Source of the DNA: Haemophilus sp. CCUG 60358
GTDB taxonomy: Bacteria; Pseudomonadota; Gammaproteobacteria; Enterobacterales; Pasteurellaceae
DNA length: 64,000 nucleotides
Reading direction: 5' to 3'
Assembly (NCBI RefSeq): GCF_001679485.1
Contig: NZ_LZOZ01000015.1
Coordinates: forward strand, 62,001-126,000
The notes below the pieces were generated by a model. The model was not told the origin of the DNA. It worked only from the letters and a program-made list of their open reading frames with translations, and searched no databases. Below are positions 29,488 to 44,104 of this stretch, piece after piece (position 1 is the first letter of the stretch; each line of letters begins with the position of its first letter). Made by a program: the position numbers and the translations under genes.

Positions 29488-30129
29488 ATGGATATCAACA
29501 GCATTTTAAATCAAGTTTTAAATGTCGCTAAAAACTCTGCAAGCAAACTTGAAACCGGCAACCAAACTATCGACTCTATTACAAAAGTAGGTGGTGGTGC
29601 AGCGTTAGGCGGTATCTTATCAATGATTTTAGGCCGTAGCGGTGGTGCAAGCTTAGCAAAATTAGGCTCACTTGCCGTTTTAGGTAACCTTGCTTACCAA
29701 GCGTACCAAAATTATCAAAAATACCAACAAAATAATAGCCAACCAAACATTTCAGAAAATGCGTTTGATGTATTAAATTCATCAAGCCATATCGATGCGG
29801 GTGAATTAATTTTACGTACTATGATCGCCGCAGCGGCAGCAGACGGTGAAATCACTGAAGATGAAAAACAAACTATCGCAAATGAAGCTGGTAACAACCC
29901 TGAATTAGCGCAATGGCTTGAACAAGAAATCCAAAATCCAATTTCTATCAATGAAATTGCACGTCTTGTAGGTAACGATACTGCACTTGCAAGCAATGTA
30001 TACTTAGCTGCACGTTTAGTAAGCAAAGATTTATCTCGCAAAGAAATCATTTTCTTAGCAGATTTAGCTCAAGCGTTAGGTTTAGATGATGCGCTTGTTG
30101 AACAATTAGAAAAACAAGCAGGCTTCTAA
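29488..30129 (+). CDS. DUF533 (YebE-like, TerB-fold) membrane-associated protein
   Basis: 213 residues. N-terminal helix (MDINSILNQVLNVAK), a hydrophobic glycine-rich stretch (about 34-66, GGGAALGGILSMILG) that may insert in the membrane, a Q/N/Y-rich linker and a C-terminal TerB-like helical domain containing LRTMIAAAAADGEITEDE, the tellurite-resistance TerB acidic metal-binding motif. E. coli YebE is a stress-induced inner membrane protein of unknown activity. AAAAGGA upstream. Single gene ending at a terminator. Confidence 0.85.
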   Translation: MDINSILNQVLNVAKNSASKLETGNQTIDSITKVGGGAALGGILSMILGRSGGASLAKLGSLAVLGNLAYQAYQNYQKYQQNNSQPNISENAFDVLNSSSHIDAGELILRTMIAAAAADGEITEDEKQTIANEAGNNPELAQWLEQEIQNPISINEIARLVGNDTALASNVYLAARLVSKDLSRKEIIFLADLAQALGLDDALVEQLEKQAGF

Positions 30130-30172
30130 TTTTGTGTAGAAAACATCGCGTTTTCTGACTGCACTTTTCATT

Positions 30173-30207
30173 AAAAAACACGATAATCTTAGTTATCGTG
30201 TTTTTTT
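30173..30207 (+). terminator. Terminator after the DUF533 gene
   Basis: CACGATAA, loop TCTTAG, TTATCGTG followed by seven Ts and preceded by a run of As. Confidence 0.9.
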
Positions 30208-30312
30208 CATTTGTTTTTTCGCGAAAACCTAACCAAAGGCGAAAAATTCCGCTACAATGCAAAACTTCAATATTCATAAAATTATTTAATAATCATAAAA
30301 ACGGGAAGCAAC

Positions 30313-31968
30313 ATGACAGGCGCACAACTCATTATCGAATGTTTAAAAGCGCACGGTGTAACCGATCTTTTCGGCTACCCAGGCGGGGCAATCATGCCAA
30401 CCTATGATGCCATCTATGACTCAGGTCTTGACCATCTCCTTTGTCGTAACGAACAAGGTGCCGCAATAGCTGCGATTGGTTATGCGCGCTCTACTGGCAA
30501 AGTCGGCGTTTGCGTGGCAACCTCTGGTCCGGGTGCAACCAATTTAATTACCGGTTTAGGCGATGCCTTTGCTGACTCTGTACCAATCGTGGCATTTACT
30601 GGCCAAGTGGCCGCCCCTCTTATCGGTACCGATGCTTTCCAAGAAGCCGATGTTTTAGGTTTATCTCTTGCTTGCACCAAGCACAGCTACATTGTGCAAT
30701 CCATCGAAGAACTCCCCGAAATTATTGCCTCTGCTTTCCAAATTGCACAAAGTGGCAGACCTGGCCCCGTTCTCATTGATGTGCCTCGCAACATCCAAGT
30801 GAGCGATGTACCTGAACATGTAAAACCTATTGTCAAACCAACCGTAAAACCAACCGCACTTTCAGAATTAAAATTAACTGAAGCAAAAGCATTATTGGCA
30901 CAAGCGAAAAAACCCGTGCTTTATGTAGGTGGTGGTGTAGGTATGGCAAAAGCTACACAAGCGGTCAAAAAATTCCTACAAATAACCAAAATGCCATCCG
31001 TTTCAACATTGAAAGGTTTAGGCTCAATTGACCCAACCGATCCCGTTTATATGGGCATGATTGGTATGCATGGCACAAGAGCCGCAAATATTGCCGTACA
31101 AGAATGTGATTTATTGTTAGTGTGCGGTGCACGTTTTGATGACCGTGTGACCGGTAAATTAGACAGTTTTGCACCACATGCGAAAGTCATTCATTGTGAT
31201 ATTGATGCAGCAGAAATCAACAAACTCCGTGTGGCAAATGTCGCCCTTCAAGGTGATTTAATTCAAGCTTTAGAAGCTTTAAGTATCCCGCTTGCGATTG
31301 ATGATTGGCGAGCACACATTCAAGCATTGAAAGCCAAACTCGATTTCACTTATATTGACAATGCAGGCAACCGACCTATTGACCCTTGGTCGTTGCTCAA
31401 CACGCTTTCTCAGCGTAAACCTCAAAATGCGGTGATTTGCACCGATGTGGGTCAACATCAAATGTGGTCTGCACAACATATGCGTCATTTCGCACCAGAA
31501 AACTATATTACCTCTGCGGGCTTCGGTACCATGGGATTTGGTTTACCTGCAGCGGTAGGTGCGAAAAAAGCACGTCCTCATGATGAAGTGATTTTAGTGA
31601 CAGGTGATGGTTCATTGATGATGAACATTCAAGAATTAGGTTCAATCAAACGCGGCAAATTACCTGTGAAAATTTTACTGTTAGATAACCAACGTCTTGG
31701 TATGGTGCGTCAATGGCAAGACCTTTTCTGGAACAAACGCCGCTCTGAAACTATTTTAGAAGATAACCCTGATTTCGTGATGTTAGCGAAAGCCTTTGAT
31801 ATTCCAGCTGAACGTATCGAGCGCGCTGATGATGTAGATGCGGCACTTAATCGTTTATTAAATAGTGAAACTGCCTATTTATTGCAAGTATGCATTCCAC
31901 CTGAAGAATGTGTATGGCCATTAGTGCCTCCAGGCGCATGCAACACAGATATGCTGGAGGAAATTTAA
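30313..31968 (+). CDS. ilvG: Acetolactate synthase II large subunit
   Basis: 551 residues. TPP/FAD enzyme making acetolactate and acetohydroxybutyrate for valine, leucine and isoleucine. [15 protein letters not shown] and [18 protein letters not shown] (catalytic Glu) mark the Pyr domain, RFDDRVTGK the central domain, and [13 protein letters not shown] with the later [11 protein letters not shown] the TPP-Mg motif. Similarity and the downstream ilvM-ilvD-ilvA order identify IlvG; the frame is intact. No ilvL-type leader peptide with branched-chain codon runs was seen in the 105 bp upstream; a TACAAT -10 candidate is at 30253. Confidence 0.95.
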   Translation: MTGAQLIIECLKAHGVTDLFGYPGGAIMPTYDAIYDSGLDHLLCRNEQGAAIAAIGYARSTGKVGVCVATSGPGATNLITGLGDAFADSVPIVAFTGQVAAPLIGTDAFQEADVLGLSLACTKHSYIVQSIEELPEIIASAFQIAQSGRPGPVLIDVPRNIQVSDVPEHVKPIVKPTVKPTALSELKLTEAKALLAQAKKPVLYVGGGVGMAKATQAVKKFLQITKMPSVSTLKGLGSIDPTDPVYMGMIGMHGTRAANIAVQECDLLLVCGARFDDRVTGKLDSFAPHAKVIHCDIDAAEINKLRVANVALQGDLIQALEALSIPLAIDDWRAHIQALKAKLDFTYIDNAGNRPIDPWSLLNTLSQRKPQNAVICTDVGQHQMWSAQHMRHFAPENYITSAGFGTMGFGLPAAVGAKKARPHDEVILVTGDGSLMMNIQELGSIKRGKLPVKILLLDNQRLGMVRQWQDLFWNKRRSETILEDNPDFVMLAKAFDIPAERIERADDVDAALNRLLNSETAYLLQVCIPPEECVWPLVPPGACNTDMLEEI

Positions 31969-31969
31969 G

Positions 31970-32188
31970 ATGAACCAATATACTTTTGACTTGATCGCTC
32001 AACATCGCCCAGAGGTTTTAGAACGTGTATTACGCGTTATTCGTTTGCGCGGCTTCACTGTGACTAATATGGATATGGCATTGGTAGAAACCAAAGTGCA
32101 GTTAAAAATCACTGTAAAATCTGACCGCACTTTTGATTTGTTGGTGAATCAATTGGCGAAATTGCCGGATGTTTTAAATATTATTTAA
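31970..32188 (+). CDS. ilvM: Acetolactate synthase II small subunit
   Basis: 72 residues, one base after the ilvG stop and preceded by GGAGGA within ilvG. A single ACT-like domain: YTFDLIAQHRPEVLERVLRV and RGFTVTNMDM match IlvM, the regulatory/stabilising subunit of AHAS II. A USS lies within the gene near 32123. Confidence 0.92.
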   Translation: MNQYTFDLIAQHRPEVLERVLRVIRLRGFTVTNMDMALVETKVQLKITVKSDRTFDLLVNQLAKLPDVLNII

Positions 32189-32201
32189 AAAGGAAGACAT
32201 T

Positions 32202-32444
32202 ATGACTAAATTTTTTAAATCATTTTTAGCTGTATCAGGATTAGTATTCGCAACTTCATCACAAGCTGCTTATGCTCTCACTTATTTGCAAAACTATACA
32301 GGCTATATAACAACACTCTCAATTCATAATACAAAAGAGCAGTGTGAAAAGGCCAAAGAAAATTTTCAAAAAGAATTTGAAGGACAATACGATACAAAAC
32401 AAATGGTTTACAAGTGTGTAGATATAGCTAATGGGGCAATTTAG
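32202..32444 (+). CDS. Small secreted protein inside the ilv operon
   Basis: 80 residues, not assigned to a named family. A clear Sec signal peptide (MTKFFKSFLAVSGLVFATSSQA) is followed by a mature part of about 55 residues with exactly two cysteines (in KEQCEKAKENF and VYKCVDI), well placed for one disulfide. AAGGAAG ribosome site, 13 bp after ilvM. It interrupts the normal ilvM-ilvD junction and has lower GC than its neighbours. Its role in branched-chain synthesis, if any, is unknown; likely an inserted gene. Confidence 0.75.
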   Translation: MTKFFKSFLAVSGLVFATSSQAAYALTYLQNYTGYITTLSIHNTKEQCEKAKENFQKEFEGQYDTKQMVYKCVDIANGAI

Positions 32445-32547
32445 TTTAAATGTGGTCAAAAAGTACTATTAAATCTGATCAGACTTTTATTTTAATCGGT
32501 AGGCTCTTTATCTGAATAATTGCATTTATAAACTTAATTTTATCAAA

Positions 32548-32755
32548 TAATTTCTTCGTATTATCTTCTGCCAAATCTCCCCTACCCCTCTTTGCTAAAG
32601 AGGGGATTGAAATGAGATAAAATTAGATCTTAGCGTTTATGATTTAGCTAACTAAAATAAAAGTGAGAAAATTGTTGCTCATTAACTAAAGATTCCCCCC
32701 TCTTTAGCAAAGAGGGGTAGGGGAGATTTGGCAGTATTTATTAACGAAGAAATTA
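32548..32755. repeat. MITE-like element with long terminal inverted repeats between ilvM and ilvD
   Basis: About 208 bp. The arms (32548-32605 and 32697-32755) are inverted copies: TAATTTCTTCG at the outer ends, CTGCCAAATCTCCCC and its complement, and an inner CCCCTCTTTGCTAAAGAGGGG palindrome in each arm. The centre is about 90 bp of AT-rich DNA without a reading frame. It could fold into a very large RNA hairpin in the ilv transcript. No transposase in the window. Confidence 0.8.
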
Positions 32756-32801
32756 AAGAACATAACAAACTTTAACAAAAATTTACTTGGAGAGATTATT
32801 T

Positions 32802-34640
32802 ATGCCAAAACTACGTTCAGCGACCAGTACTCAAGGTCGTAATATGGCGGGTGCACGTGCCTTATGGCGTGCAACAGGGATGAAAGAAAATGACTTTGGT
32901 AAACCGATTATTGCGGTGGTGAACTCATTCACCCAATTTGTACCAGGGCATGTTCATTTAAAAGACATGGGTCAACTAGTCGCGGCTGAAATTGAAAAAG
33001 CTGGCGGCGTGGCAAAAGAATTCAATACCATTGCGGTGGATGACGGTATTGCTATGGGTCACGGTGGGATGCTTTATTCCTTACCAAGCCGTGATTTAAT
33101 CGCAGATAGCGTGGAATATATGGTTAATGCTCACTGTGCTGATGCGATGGTGTGTATTTCCAACTGTGACAAAATCACCCCTGGAATGTTAATGGCAGCA
33201 ATGCGCTTAAATATTCCAACTATCTTCGTTTCAGGCGGCCCAATGGAAGCGGGTAAAACCAAATTATCTGATCAGCTTATTCGCTTAGACTTAGTCGATG
33301 CGATGATTGAAGCGGCAGATCCGAATGTAAGCGATGAGCGTATTGATGCGATTGAGCGAAGTGCTTGCCCTACTTGCGGTTCTTGCTCAGGAATGTTTAC
33401 CGCTAACTCCATGAACTGCTTAACCGAAGCATTAGGTTTATCTTTACCAGGCAATGGCTCGATGTTGGCAACCCATGCTGACCGTAAAGAATTATTCTTA
33501 AAAGCTGGTCGTCAAATTGTTGAGCTTTGCAAACGCTATTATGAACAAGATGATGAAAGCGTCTTACCTCGTTCAATTGGCACCTTTGAGGCTTTTGAAA
33601 ATGCTATGAGCTTAGATATTGCGATGGGTGGTTCAAGTAACACTGTTTTACACTTATTAGCAGCTGCTCAAGAAGCTGGTGTAGATTTCAAAATGGCGGA
33701 TATTGACCGCTTATCACGCGTTGTGCCTTGCTTAAGCAAAATTGCACCAAACACCAATAAATACCACATGGAAGATGTACACCGTGCAGGTGGCATTATG
33801 GGCTTATTGGGTGAATTAGATCGTGCTGGTTTAATCCATCGCGATACCAAAACCGTATTAGGTATGACTTTAGAAGAGCAATTAAACCAATACGATATCA
33901 TCCGCAATAAAGACGAAGAATTACACAAATTCTTCCGTGCAGGTCCGGCAGGCATTCGCACCACGCAAGCCTTCTCACAAGATTGTCGCTGGGATAGCGT
34001 AGATGATGACCGTGTAGGCGGCTGTATTCGTAATAAAGAAAATGCGATTTCTCAAGAAGGCGGCTTAGCCGTATTATTCGGTAACATAGCTAAAGACGGT
34101 TGTATCGTAAAAACGGCGGGTGTGGATGAGTCTATTTGGAAATTTACCGGTCGAGCAATCGTATTTGAAAGCCAAGAAGATGCGGTAGCCGGTATTTTAG
34201 GTGGCAAAGTGAAAGAAGGCCATGTGGTAGTCATCCGCTACGAAGGTCCAAAAGGTGGCCCTGGCATGCAAGAAATGTTGTATCCAACCAGCTACTTAAA
34301 ATCCATGGGCTTAGGTAAGAAATGTGCCTTATTAACAGATGGTCGCTTCTCTGGCGGTACATCTGGTTTATCTATCGGTCACGCTTCTCCTGAAGCAGCT
34401 TCTGGCGGTGCGATCGGCTTAGTACATGATGATGATATTATCGAAATCGATATTCCAAATCGCGCGATTAATCTCAAAATCAGCGATGAAGAATTAGCAA
34501 AACGCCGTACCGAGCAAGATACCAAAGGCTGGCAACCAGCTAACCGTGAACGTGAAGTGTCTTTTGCATTAAAAGTATTTGGTCACTTCGCTACTTCTGC
34601 GGATAAAGGTGCCGTTCGTGATAAAACACTTTTAAAATAG
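32802..34640 (+). CDS. ilvD: Dihydroxy-acid dehydratase
   Basis: 612 residues from the ATG at 32802 ([17 protein letters not shown]), preceded by GGAGAG; a frame start 15 bp earlier is not supported. Fe-S dehydratase acting on dihydroxy-isovalerate and -methylvalerate. Cluster cysteines are in [12 protein letters not shown] and [37 protein letters not shown] is the C-terminal signature. Third enzyme of the ilvGMDA operon; a hairpin follows the stop. Confidence 0.96.
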   Translation: MPKLRSATSTQGRNMAGARALWRATGMKENDFGKPIIAVVNSFTQFVPGHVHLKDMGQLVAAEIEKAGGVAKEFNTIAVDDGIAMGHGGMLYSLPSRDLIADSVEYMVNAHCADAMVCISNCDKITPGMLMAAMRLNIPTIFVSGGPMEAGKTKLSDQLIRLDLVDAMIEAADPNVSDERIDAIERSACPTCGSCSGMFTANSMNCLTEALGLSLPGNGSMLATHADRKELFLKAGRQIVELCKRYYEQDDESVLPRSIGTFEAFENAMSLDIAMGGSSNTVLHLLAAAQEAGVDFKMADIDRLSRVVPCLSKIAPNTNKYHMEDVHRAGGIMGLLGELDRAGLIHRDTKTVLGMTLEEQLNQYDIIRNKDEELHKFFRAGPAGIRTTQAFSQDCRWDSVDDDRVGGCIRNKENAISQEGGLAVLFGNIAKDGCIVKTAGVDESIWKFTGRAIVFESQEDAVAGILGGKVKEGHVVVIRYEGPKGGPGMQEMLYPTSYLKSMGLGKKCALLTDGRFSGGTSGLSIGHASPEAASGGAIGLVHDDDIIEIDIPNRAINLKISDEELAKRRTEQDTKGWQPANREREVSFALKVFGHFATSADKGAVRDKTLLK

Positions 34641-34647
34641 TGTCTGA

Positions 34648-34675
34648 TTCTCCCTCTCTTTTATGAGAGGGAGAA
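34648..34675 (+). terminator. Hairpin between ilvD and ilvA
   Basis: TTCTCCCTCTC, loop TTTTAT, GAGAGGGAGAA, a perfect 11-bp stem 8 bp after ilvD. No T-run follows, so it may protect the upstream mRNA or attenuate ilvA rather than terminate fully. Confidence 0.55.
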
Positions 34676-34724
34676 ATAAAACAAAGAAAAAATTACCCGC
34701 ACTTCATCATAAACAACAAATACC

Positions 34725-36266
34725 ATGAAAAACCTACTCACCAATCCTCAACCCTCTCAATCGGATTACATTAACGCGATTGTCAAACTTGGCTCCAGAG
34801 TATATGAAGCCGCTACCGTAACTCCACTACAAAAAATGGGCAAATTATCTGATCGCCTACATAATAATATTTGGATTAAGCGTGAAGACCGCCAGCCAGT
34901 AAATAGCTTTAAGCTGCGTGGTGCTTATGCGATGATATCTAGCCTTTCTGATGAACAAAAACAGGCTGGTGTTATTGCCGCTTCTGCAGGTAACCATGCA
35001 CAGGGTGTTGCTTTATCAGCAAAACAGCTTGGCTTAAAAGCATTAATTGTTATGCCACAAAATACACCGAGTATCAAAGTGGATGCCGTTCGTGGTTTTG
35101 GTGGTGAAGTGTTGTTACATGGAGCTAATTTTGATGAAGCCAAAGCTAAAGCCATTGAGCTTTCAAAATCTAAACATATGACATTTATCCCGCCTTTTGA
35201 TCATCCATTGGTTATTGCTGGTCAAGGTACATTGGCGATGGAAATGCTACAACAGGTGGCAGATTTAGATTATGTCTTTGTGCAAGTCGGAGGCGGTGGT
35301 CTTGCGGCTGGCGTAGCCATTTTGCTCAAGCAATTTATGCCGGAAATCAAAGTCATTGGTGTCGAGTCCAAAGATTCAGCTTGTTTAAATGCCGCCTTAG
35401 AAAAAGGAGAACCTACCGATTTATCACACGTTGGCTTATTTGCTGATGGTGTAGCGGTAAAACGTATTGGTGACGAAACATTCCGTTTATGTCAAAAATA
35501 TTTAGACGGTATGGTGCTGGTAGATAGTGATGAAGTTTGTGCAGCAATGAAAGATTTATTCGAAAACGTGCGTGCTGTCGCAGAACCATCTGGCGCCTTA
35601 GGATTAGCCGGTTTGAAGAAATATGTGAAACAAAACAATTTGGAAGGCAAAAATATGGCGGCAATTCTATCTGGCGCCAACCTTAACTTCCATACACTGC
35701 GTTATGTTTCGGAACGTTGTGAAATTGGTGAAAACCGTGAAGCTTTATTGGCGGTAACGATGCCTGAACAACCGGGTAGTTTCTTGAAATTTGCCCATGT
35801 CATCGGCAACCGTGCAGTAACAGAATTCAGTTATCGTTATGCAGATAATCAAAAAGCCTGTATTTTCGTTGGTGTGCGCACGGCTAATGAAGCTGAAAAA
35901 GCAGAAATTATTGCTGATTTAACGAAAAATGGCTTTGATGTAGAAGATATGTCTGATGATGATATTGCGAAAACTCACGTGCGTTATTTAATGGGTGGAC
36001 GAGTTTCTAATCATCATGAACGACTTTATAGCTTTGAATTTCCAGAGCAAAAAGGCGCGTTACTTAAATTCTTAGAAATTTTGGGTAAACGTTGGAATAT
36101 TTCATTATTCCATTATCGTGCACATGGAGCCGATTACGGTAATATTCTTGCGGCTTTCCAATTAGGCGAAAAAGATAACGCAGAATTTGAACAAGCTTTA
36201 GCAGAACTCGGTTATGTTTATGAAGATGTAACTGAAAGTAAAGCGTATCGATATTTCTTACGATAG
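34725..36266 (+). CDS. ilvA: Threonine dehydratase, biosynthetic
   Basis: 513 residues (E. coli IlvA 514). Deaminates threonine to 2-oxobutyrate, the committed step to isoleucine. PLP lysine K63 in NSFKLRGAY, the glycine loop VGGGGLAAGV and ASAGNHAQGVA bind the cofactor. Two ACT-like domains in the C-terminal third (about 335-410 and 430-510) confer isoleucine/valine control. Last gene of the ilv cluster, ended by a strong bidirectional hairpin before convergent atpC. Confidence 0.96.
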   Translation: MKNLLTNPQPSQSDYINAIVKLGSRVYEAATVTPLQKMGKLSDRLHNNIWIKREDRQPVNSFKLRGAYAMISSLSDEQKQAGVIAASAGNHAQGVALSAKQLGLKALIVMPQNTPSIKVDAVRGFGGEVLLHGANFDEAKAKAIELSKSKHMTFIPPFDHPLVIAGQGTLAMEMLQQVADLDYVFVQVGGGGLAAGVAILLKQFMPEIKVIGVESKDSACLNAALEKGEPTDLSHVGLFADGVAVKRIGDETFRLCQKYLDGMVLVDSDEVCAAMKDLFENVRAVAEPSGALGLAGLKKYVKQNNLEGKNMAAILSGANLNFHTLRYVSERCEIGENREALLAVTMPEQPGSFLKFAHVIGNRAVTEFSYRYADNQKACIFVGVRTANEAEKAEIIADLTKNGFDVEDMSDDDIAKTHVRYLMGGRVSNHHERLYSFEFPEQKGALLKFLEILGKRWNISLFHYRAHGADYGNILAAFQLGEKDNAEFEQALAELGYVYEDVTESKAYRYFLR

Positions 36267-36272
36267 AAAAAC

Positions 36273-36305
36273 AAAAAGAGCGGTCAAAATAACCGCTCTT
36301 TTTTA
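36273..36305. terminator. Bidirectional terminator between ilvA and atpC
   Basis: AAAAAGAGCGGT and ACCGCTCTTTTTT with a short AT loop; A-run before and T-run after serve both convergent genes. Confidence 0.9.
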
Positions 36306-36316
36306 TTATTAAAAAC

Positions 36317-36745
36317 TTATCGTTTTGATTTAACAAGTCTTTCAGTAAGTTCGTAAGCACGAAGTTTTGCTAACTCTCTAGAAAGTTTAGCCACAAGTAA
36401 ATCTTGATCAACATCAACTGCATGATTTACAATATTTTCTTCTGCTTTACGTTTTGCTTCACGAATACGATCTGCATCTAATTCGCTACCGCGAATTGCA
36501 ACATCGGCAAGCACTGTTACTACTTTAGGTTGAACTTCTAAGAAGCCACCTGAAACATAGATAACTTCTTCATTGCCATCTTCAAGAGTGAATTTAACAA
36601 TCCCTGGCTTAATCGCCGTCATCAAAGGGGTGTGGTTTGGTAAAATACCAAGTTCACCTTCCACACCTGTTGCTTGGATTTGTTTCACAGCACCTTCAAA
36701 GATTTTTCGCTCTGCGCTGACTATTATTAGGTTAAATGTCGCCAT
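36317..36745 (-). CDS. atpC: ATP synthase F1 subunit epsilon
   Basis: 142 residues. Central-stalk subunit and intrinsic inhibitor of F1. The N-terminal beta-sandwich has [19 protein letters not shown], and the C-terminal helical hairpin follows after about residue 90 ([18 protein letters not shown]). Last gene of the atp operon, 30 bp after atpD, with AAGGAG upstream. Confidence 0.97.
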   Translation of the reverse strand: MATFNLIIVSAERKIFEGAVKQIQATGVEGELGILPNHTPLMTAIKPGIVKFTLEDGNEEVIYVSGGFLEVQPKVVTVLADVAIRGSELDADRIREAKRKAEENIVNHAVDVDQDLLVAKLSRELAKLRAYELTERLVKSKR

Positions 36746-36775
36746 TTTTGTTCTCCTTCAAATGACTTGAAGTGA

Positions 36776-39035
<2,260 letters not shown>

Positions 39036-39053
39036 CTTATTTCTCCGTTACTT

Positions 39054-40595
39054 TTACCACGCGCTGTTGGCTTTAAAGTTATCCAAAATCGATTTCAATG
39101 ATGCTTTAACTTCATCATTGTAATTACCGGTTTTGGTCAATTCAGCCATAAACTCGCTGTGGTTACGGCGAGCGTAATCTAAAAGTGCGGCTTCAAAACT
39201 TGCAATTTTTTGCAATTCCACATCTTCTAAATAGCCAAACTCAACCGCGAAAAGCAACACAGATTGCTCTGCTACGCTAAGCGGTACATATTGTTTTTGT
39301 TTCAATAATTCAGTGACTTTTTCACCGTGAGAAAGTTGTTTGCGGGTAGCATCGTCAAGGTCAGATGCAAACTGAGCAAACGCCGCTAATTCACGATATT
39401 GAGCTAATGCAGTACGGATACCACCAGCTAATTTTTTCACTACTTTAGTTTGTGCAGAACCACCCACACGAGATACCGAAATACCAGGGTTTACCGCTGG
39501 ACGAATACCAGAGTTAAATAAGTTAGATTCTAAGAAAATCTGACCATCGGTAATCGAAATTACGTTGGTTGGAACGAATGCTGAAACGTCACCAGCTTGA
39601 GTTTCAATAATTGGAAGAGCGGTTAAAGAACCAGTTTTTCCTTTTACTGCACCTTGAGTGAATTTTTCTACGTATTCTTCATTTACACGTGCTGCACGTT
39701 CAAGTAAACGTGAGTGTAGATAGAATACGTCACCTGGATAGGCTTCACGACCTGGTGGACGACGTAATAATAATGAAATTTGACGATAAGCAACGGCTTG
39801 TTTTGATAAGTCATCGTAAACGATTAACGCATCTTCACCGCGATCACGGAAATATTCACCCATTGCACAACCAGCATAAGGCGCTAAATATTGTAATGCT
39901 GCTGATTCAGATGCAGATGCCGCAACAACAATAGTGTTTTCAAGCGCACCGTGCTCTTCTAATTTACGCACTACGTTTGCAATAGTCGACGCTTTTTGAC
40001 CGATCGCTACATAGATACATTTAATACCTGAATCACGTTGGTTAATGATTGCGTCGATTGCTAATGCTGTTTTACCCGTTTGACGGTCACCAATGATTAA
40101 CTCACGTTGACCACGACCGATTGGAACCATGGAGTCAACCGCTTTATAACCGGTTTGTACAGGCTGATCAACCGATTTACGATCGATAACACCTGGTGCA
40201 ATGACTTCAACAGGAGAGAAACCATCGTTTTCAATTTCACCTTTACCATCGATTGGTTGACCAAGTGTATTTACCACACGACCTAATAAACCACGACCAA
40301 CTGGTACTTCAAGAATACGGCCAGTACATTGTACTTCCATACCTTCCGCTAAATCTGCGTAAGGACCCATTACTACCGCACCAACAGAATCACGTTCAAG
40401 GTTAAGTGCCATTGCGTAACGGTTGCCTGGTAAGGCGATCATTTCGCCTTGCATCACATCGCTTAAGCCATGAATACGAATAATCCCGTCACTTACAGAA
40501 ACAATTGTCCCTGTATTACGGGCTTCGCTCACCACGTCGAATTGAGCGATGCGTTTTTTAATCAATTCACTAATTTCAGTTGAATTTAGTTGCAT
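39054..40595 (-). CDS. atpA: ATP synthase F1 subunit alpha
   Basis: 513 residues, same as E. coli. Non-catalytic nucleotide-binding subunit: P-loop GDRQTGKTA near residues 169-177, [17 protein letters not shown] as the Walker B region, [14 protein letters not shown] signature near 365-378. Operon gene following atpH by 12 bp. A near-USS (AAGTGCGGC) lies in the 3' part. Confidence 0.98.
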   Translation of the reverse strand: MQLNSTEISELIKKRIAQFDVVSEARNTGTIVSVSDGIIRIHGLSDVMQGEMIALPGNRYAMALNLERDSVGAVVMGPYADLAEGMEVQCTGRILEVPVGRGLLGRVVNTLGQPIDGKGEIENDGFSPVEVIAPGVIDRKSVDQPVQTGYKAVDSMVPIGRGQRELIIGDRQTGKTALAIDAIINQRDSGIKCIYVAIGQKASTIANVVRKLEEHGALENTIVVAASASESAALQYLAPYAGCAMGEYFRDRGEDALIVYDDLSKQAVAYRQISLLLRRPPGREAYPGDVFYLHSRLLERAARVNEEYVEKFTQGAVKGKTGSLTALPIIETQAGDVSAFVPTNVISITDGQIFLESNLFNSGIRPAVNPGISVSRVGGSAQTKVVKKLAGGIRTALAQYRELAAFAQFASDLDDATRKQLSHGEKVTELLKQKQYVPLSVAEQSVLLFAVEFGYLEDVELQKIASFEAALLDYARRNHSEFMAELTKTGNYNDEVKASLKSILDNFKANSAW

Positions 40596-40607
40596 CTTGT
40601 ATTCCTC

Positions 40608-41141
40608 TTATAATTGCAACTCGTTTGCGAGACGAGCAAGTTGCCCACGGCTACTTCCGTCAATCACAAAGTCTTCAGTACGAATAACCACACCGGCAAT
40701 CAGTGAGCTATCTACGTTGCAATTTAATTTTACTTTGCGAGCTAATCTCTTTTCCATTGCAGCTGCAATTTTTTCGATTTGTGTTGCATTCAATGGTTGT
40801 GCGGAAGTTACTTCAACTTCTGCAATAGCTTGGTGTTCTTCTACATAATGTTTAAATTCTTCAAACACGGTAGAAATCGCACTCAAACGCTTATTTTCAG
40901 CCATTAACCGAATAAGATTTTGCCCATATTGATCCAATTGTTCGCCACAAATAGAAATTACTGTATTAGCTAATTTCTGTGCAGAAAGAGAACTACTTAA
41001 GTAAGCTTTTACCGCTTCATCTTCAGCTACGGCAGCAGCGAAACCTAACATTTCAGTCCATTTTTCGACCGCACTTTGTTCAATGGCAAAGTCGAATGCA
41101 GCTTTTGCATAAGGGCGAGCTATTGTAGTTAATTCTGACAT
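40608..41141 (-). CDS. atpH: ATP synthase F1 subunit delta
   Basis: 177 residues. Peripheral-stalk subunit joining F1 to b2. N-terminal [12 protein letters not shown] and C-terminal [20 protein letters not shown] blocks are family signatures. USS near 41065 in the 5' part. Twelve bases after atpF. Confidence 0.96.
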   Translation of the reverse strand: MSELTTIARPYAKAAFDFAIEQSAVEKWTEMLGFAAAVAEDEAVKAYLSSSLSAQKLANTVISICGEQLDQYGQNLIRLMAENKRLSAISTVFEEFKHYVEEHQAIAEVEVTSAQPLNATQIEKIAAAMEKRLARKVKLNCNVDSSLIAGVVIRTEDFVIDGSSRGQLARLANELQL

Positions 41142-41153
41142 AAGCTAAGCCTC

Positions 41154-41624
41154 TTATAACTCTGCAACTAATTTATCAATAATGTCATTGTTTGCCGCTT
41201 CGTCAATAGAACGACCCACAATTTTCTCAGCACCAGCCACTGCTAATGAAGCCACTTTAACACGTAATTCTTCTTGAACACGTTTACGTTCTGCTTCTAC
41301 TTCAGCATAACCTTGAGCAATAATTTTTGCTTTCAGTTCTTCGGCTTCTGCCTTCACTTCGTCTAACACTTCATTGCGACGTTTATTCGCAGCATCTAAA
41401 ATCTCTTGAGCTTGTACTTTTGCAGATAAAAGTTCTTGTTCCACAAGATTTTTAGTATCTGCTTGCTCTTTTTTCGCTGCTTCAGCTGACGCTAACGCGT
41501 TCGCAATTTGGCTCTGACGTTCCTCAATTGCTTTAATAATTGGTGGCCATACATATTTAACACAAAACCATACAAAGATGATAAATGCTATAGTTTGGCC
41601 AATTAATGTTGCATTAATATTCAC
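41154..41624 (-). CDS. atpF: ATP synthase Fo subunit b
   Basis: 156 residues, same length as E. coli. One N-terminal membrane helix ([20 protein letters not shown] onward) and a long, charged coiled coil rich in Ala, Glu and Lys forming the peripheral stalk; C-terminal [12 protein letters not shown] block. 37 bp after atpE. Confidence 0.97.
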   Translation of the reverse strand: MNINATLIGQTIAFIIFVWFCVKYVWPPIIKAIEERQSQIANALASAEAAKKEQADTKNLVEQELLSAKVQAQEILDAANKRRNEVLDEVKAEAEELKAKIIAQGYAEVEAERKRVQEELRVKVASLAVAGAEKIVGRSIDEAANNDIIDKLVAEL

Positions 41625-41661
41625 AACATACCCCCTTCTTTAATAGGCTGTTTGTTGTTTA

Positions 41662-43180
<1,519 letters not shown>

Positions 43181-43320
43181 TATCTTATTTTTTTAAAATA
43201 CAAAAACCATCTAATTATACCCGTGCTACAAAGAGTTTCAACTTTTAAACCACTAAAAAATGTTAAACAAATCACACTTTTAAAAAAATATTCACAAAAT
43301 CATCACAAAAAAAGTGTGTT

Positions 43321-43932
43321 TTATCGTAAAACGATTAAATGTCGTTCACCTACAAGCTCAGGGACATGTAAAGTTATCACGTCTTTTACTTCGAATTTTT
43401 TGTCTAATTCTTGAACTTCATCTTCGTGATAAATGCCTTTCAAAGCATAAAAATATCCATCTTTCTTTGGCAAATGATGACACCAATCTGTCATATCTTT
43501 TAACGAAGCAAATGCACGACTTAATACACCGTCAAATTTTTGTTCAGGTTGGTATTCCTCAACGCGGCTAAGAACGGGTTCTACATTTGTTAGTCCTAAC
43601 TCACGTACTGCATTTCGAATAAAGCTAATACGCTTACCTAAACTATCTAACAAGACAAATTGCTTGGTAGGGTTAATAATGGCTAAAGGCAGGCCTGGCA
43701 AACCTGGACCGGTTCCTACATCAATAAAACGATCCCCTTGTAAATAAGGACTAACAACAATACTATCCAAGATATGTTTCACTAACATTTCCTGTGGATC
43801 ACGCACAGAGGTTAAGTTATAGGCTTTATTCCATTTATTGAGTAATTGCACTAACTGGATAAGTTGATCTTTTTGTCGATCTGTTAATTGAATTTCTGCT
43901 TGAGTCAGTAAATTTTCGAGTTTTGTTTTCAT
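43321..43932 (-). CDS. rsmG: 16S rRNA (guanine(527)-N7)-methyltransferase
   Basis: 203 residues (formerly GidB). SAM motif [17 protein letters not shown], with [16 protein letters not shown] and [12 protein letters not shown] downstream, all characteristic. Methylates N7 of G527 in 16S rRNA; loss gives low-level streptomycin resistance in several bacteria. Placed between mnmG and atpI in the conserved origin-proximal order. Confidence 0.96.
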   Translation of the reverse strand: MKTKLENLLTQAEIQLTDRQKDQLIQLVQLLNKWNKAYNLTSVRDPQEMLVKHILDSIVVSPYLQGDRFIDVGTGPGLPGLPLAIINPTKQFVLLDSLGKRISFIRNAVRELGLTNVEPVLSRVEEYQPEQKFDGVLSRAFASLKDMTDWCHHLPKKDGYFYALKGIYHEDEVQELDKKFEVKDVITLHVPELVGERHLIVLR

Positions 43933-44054
43933 TTTTCTATCTATCTTGTCTGTTTGTCGTCATTCTACTTGAAAGTGTGGTTAAAATCCTTAGTGTTTTT
44001 ATTTAAGCAAATAATTTAGCCTACTCATTACATATTTTTTAATTTGTAATATAA

Positions 44055-44084
44055 AAAAGTGCGATGAAAATTCACCGCACTTTT
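44055..44084 (-). terminator. USS-type hairpin downstream of mnmG
   Basis: AAAAGTGCG-A-TGAA, two-base loop, TTCA-C-CGCACTTTT. One arm is an intact USS core (CCGCACTT), the other a diverged one. Follows the mnmG stop at 44105 by 20 bp on the minus strand, separating it from rsmG. Confidence 0.75.
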
Positions 44085-44104
44085 ACTTTCAATACCTGAG
44101 AAGT

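Noticed and set aside
30208..30312. Possible ilvL-type attenuator upstream of ilvG
   Set aside because: The gap is only 105 bp and no leader frame with clustered Ile, Val or Leu codons nor an attenuator stem was seen.
43273..43318. CACACTTTT / AAAAGTGTG inverted repeat after rsmG
   Set aside because: The loop is about 28 bp and AT-rich, so the hairpin would be weak; not called as a terminator.
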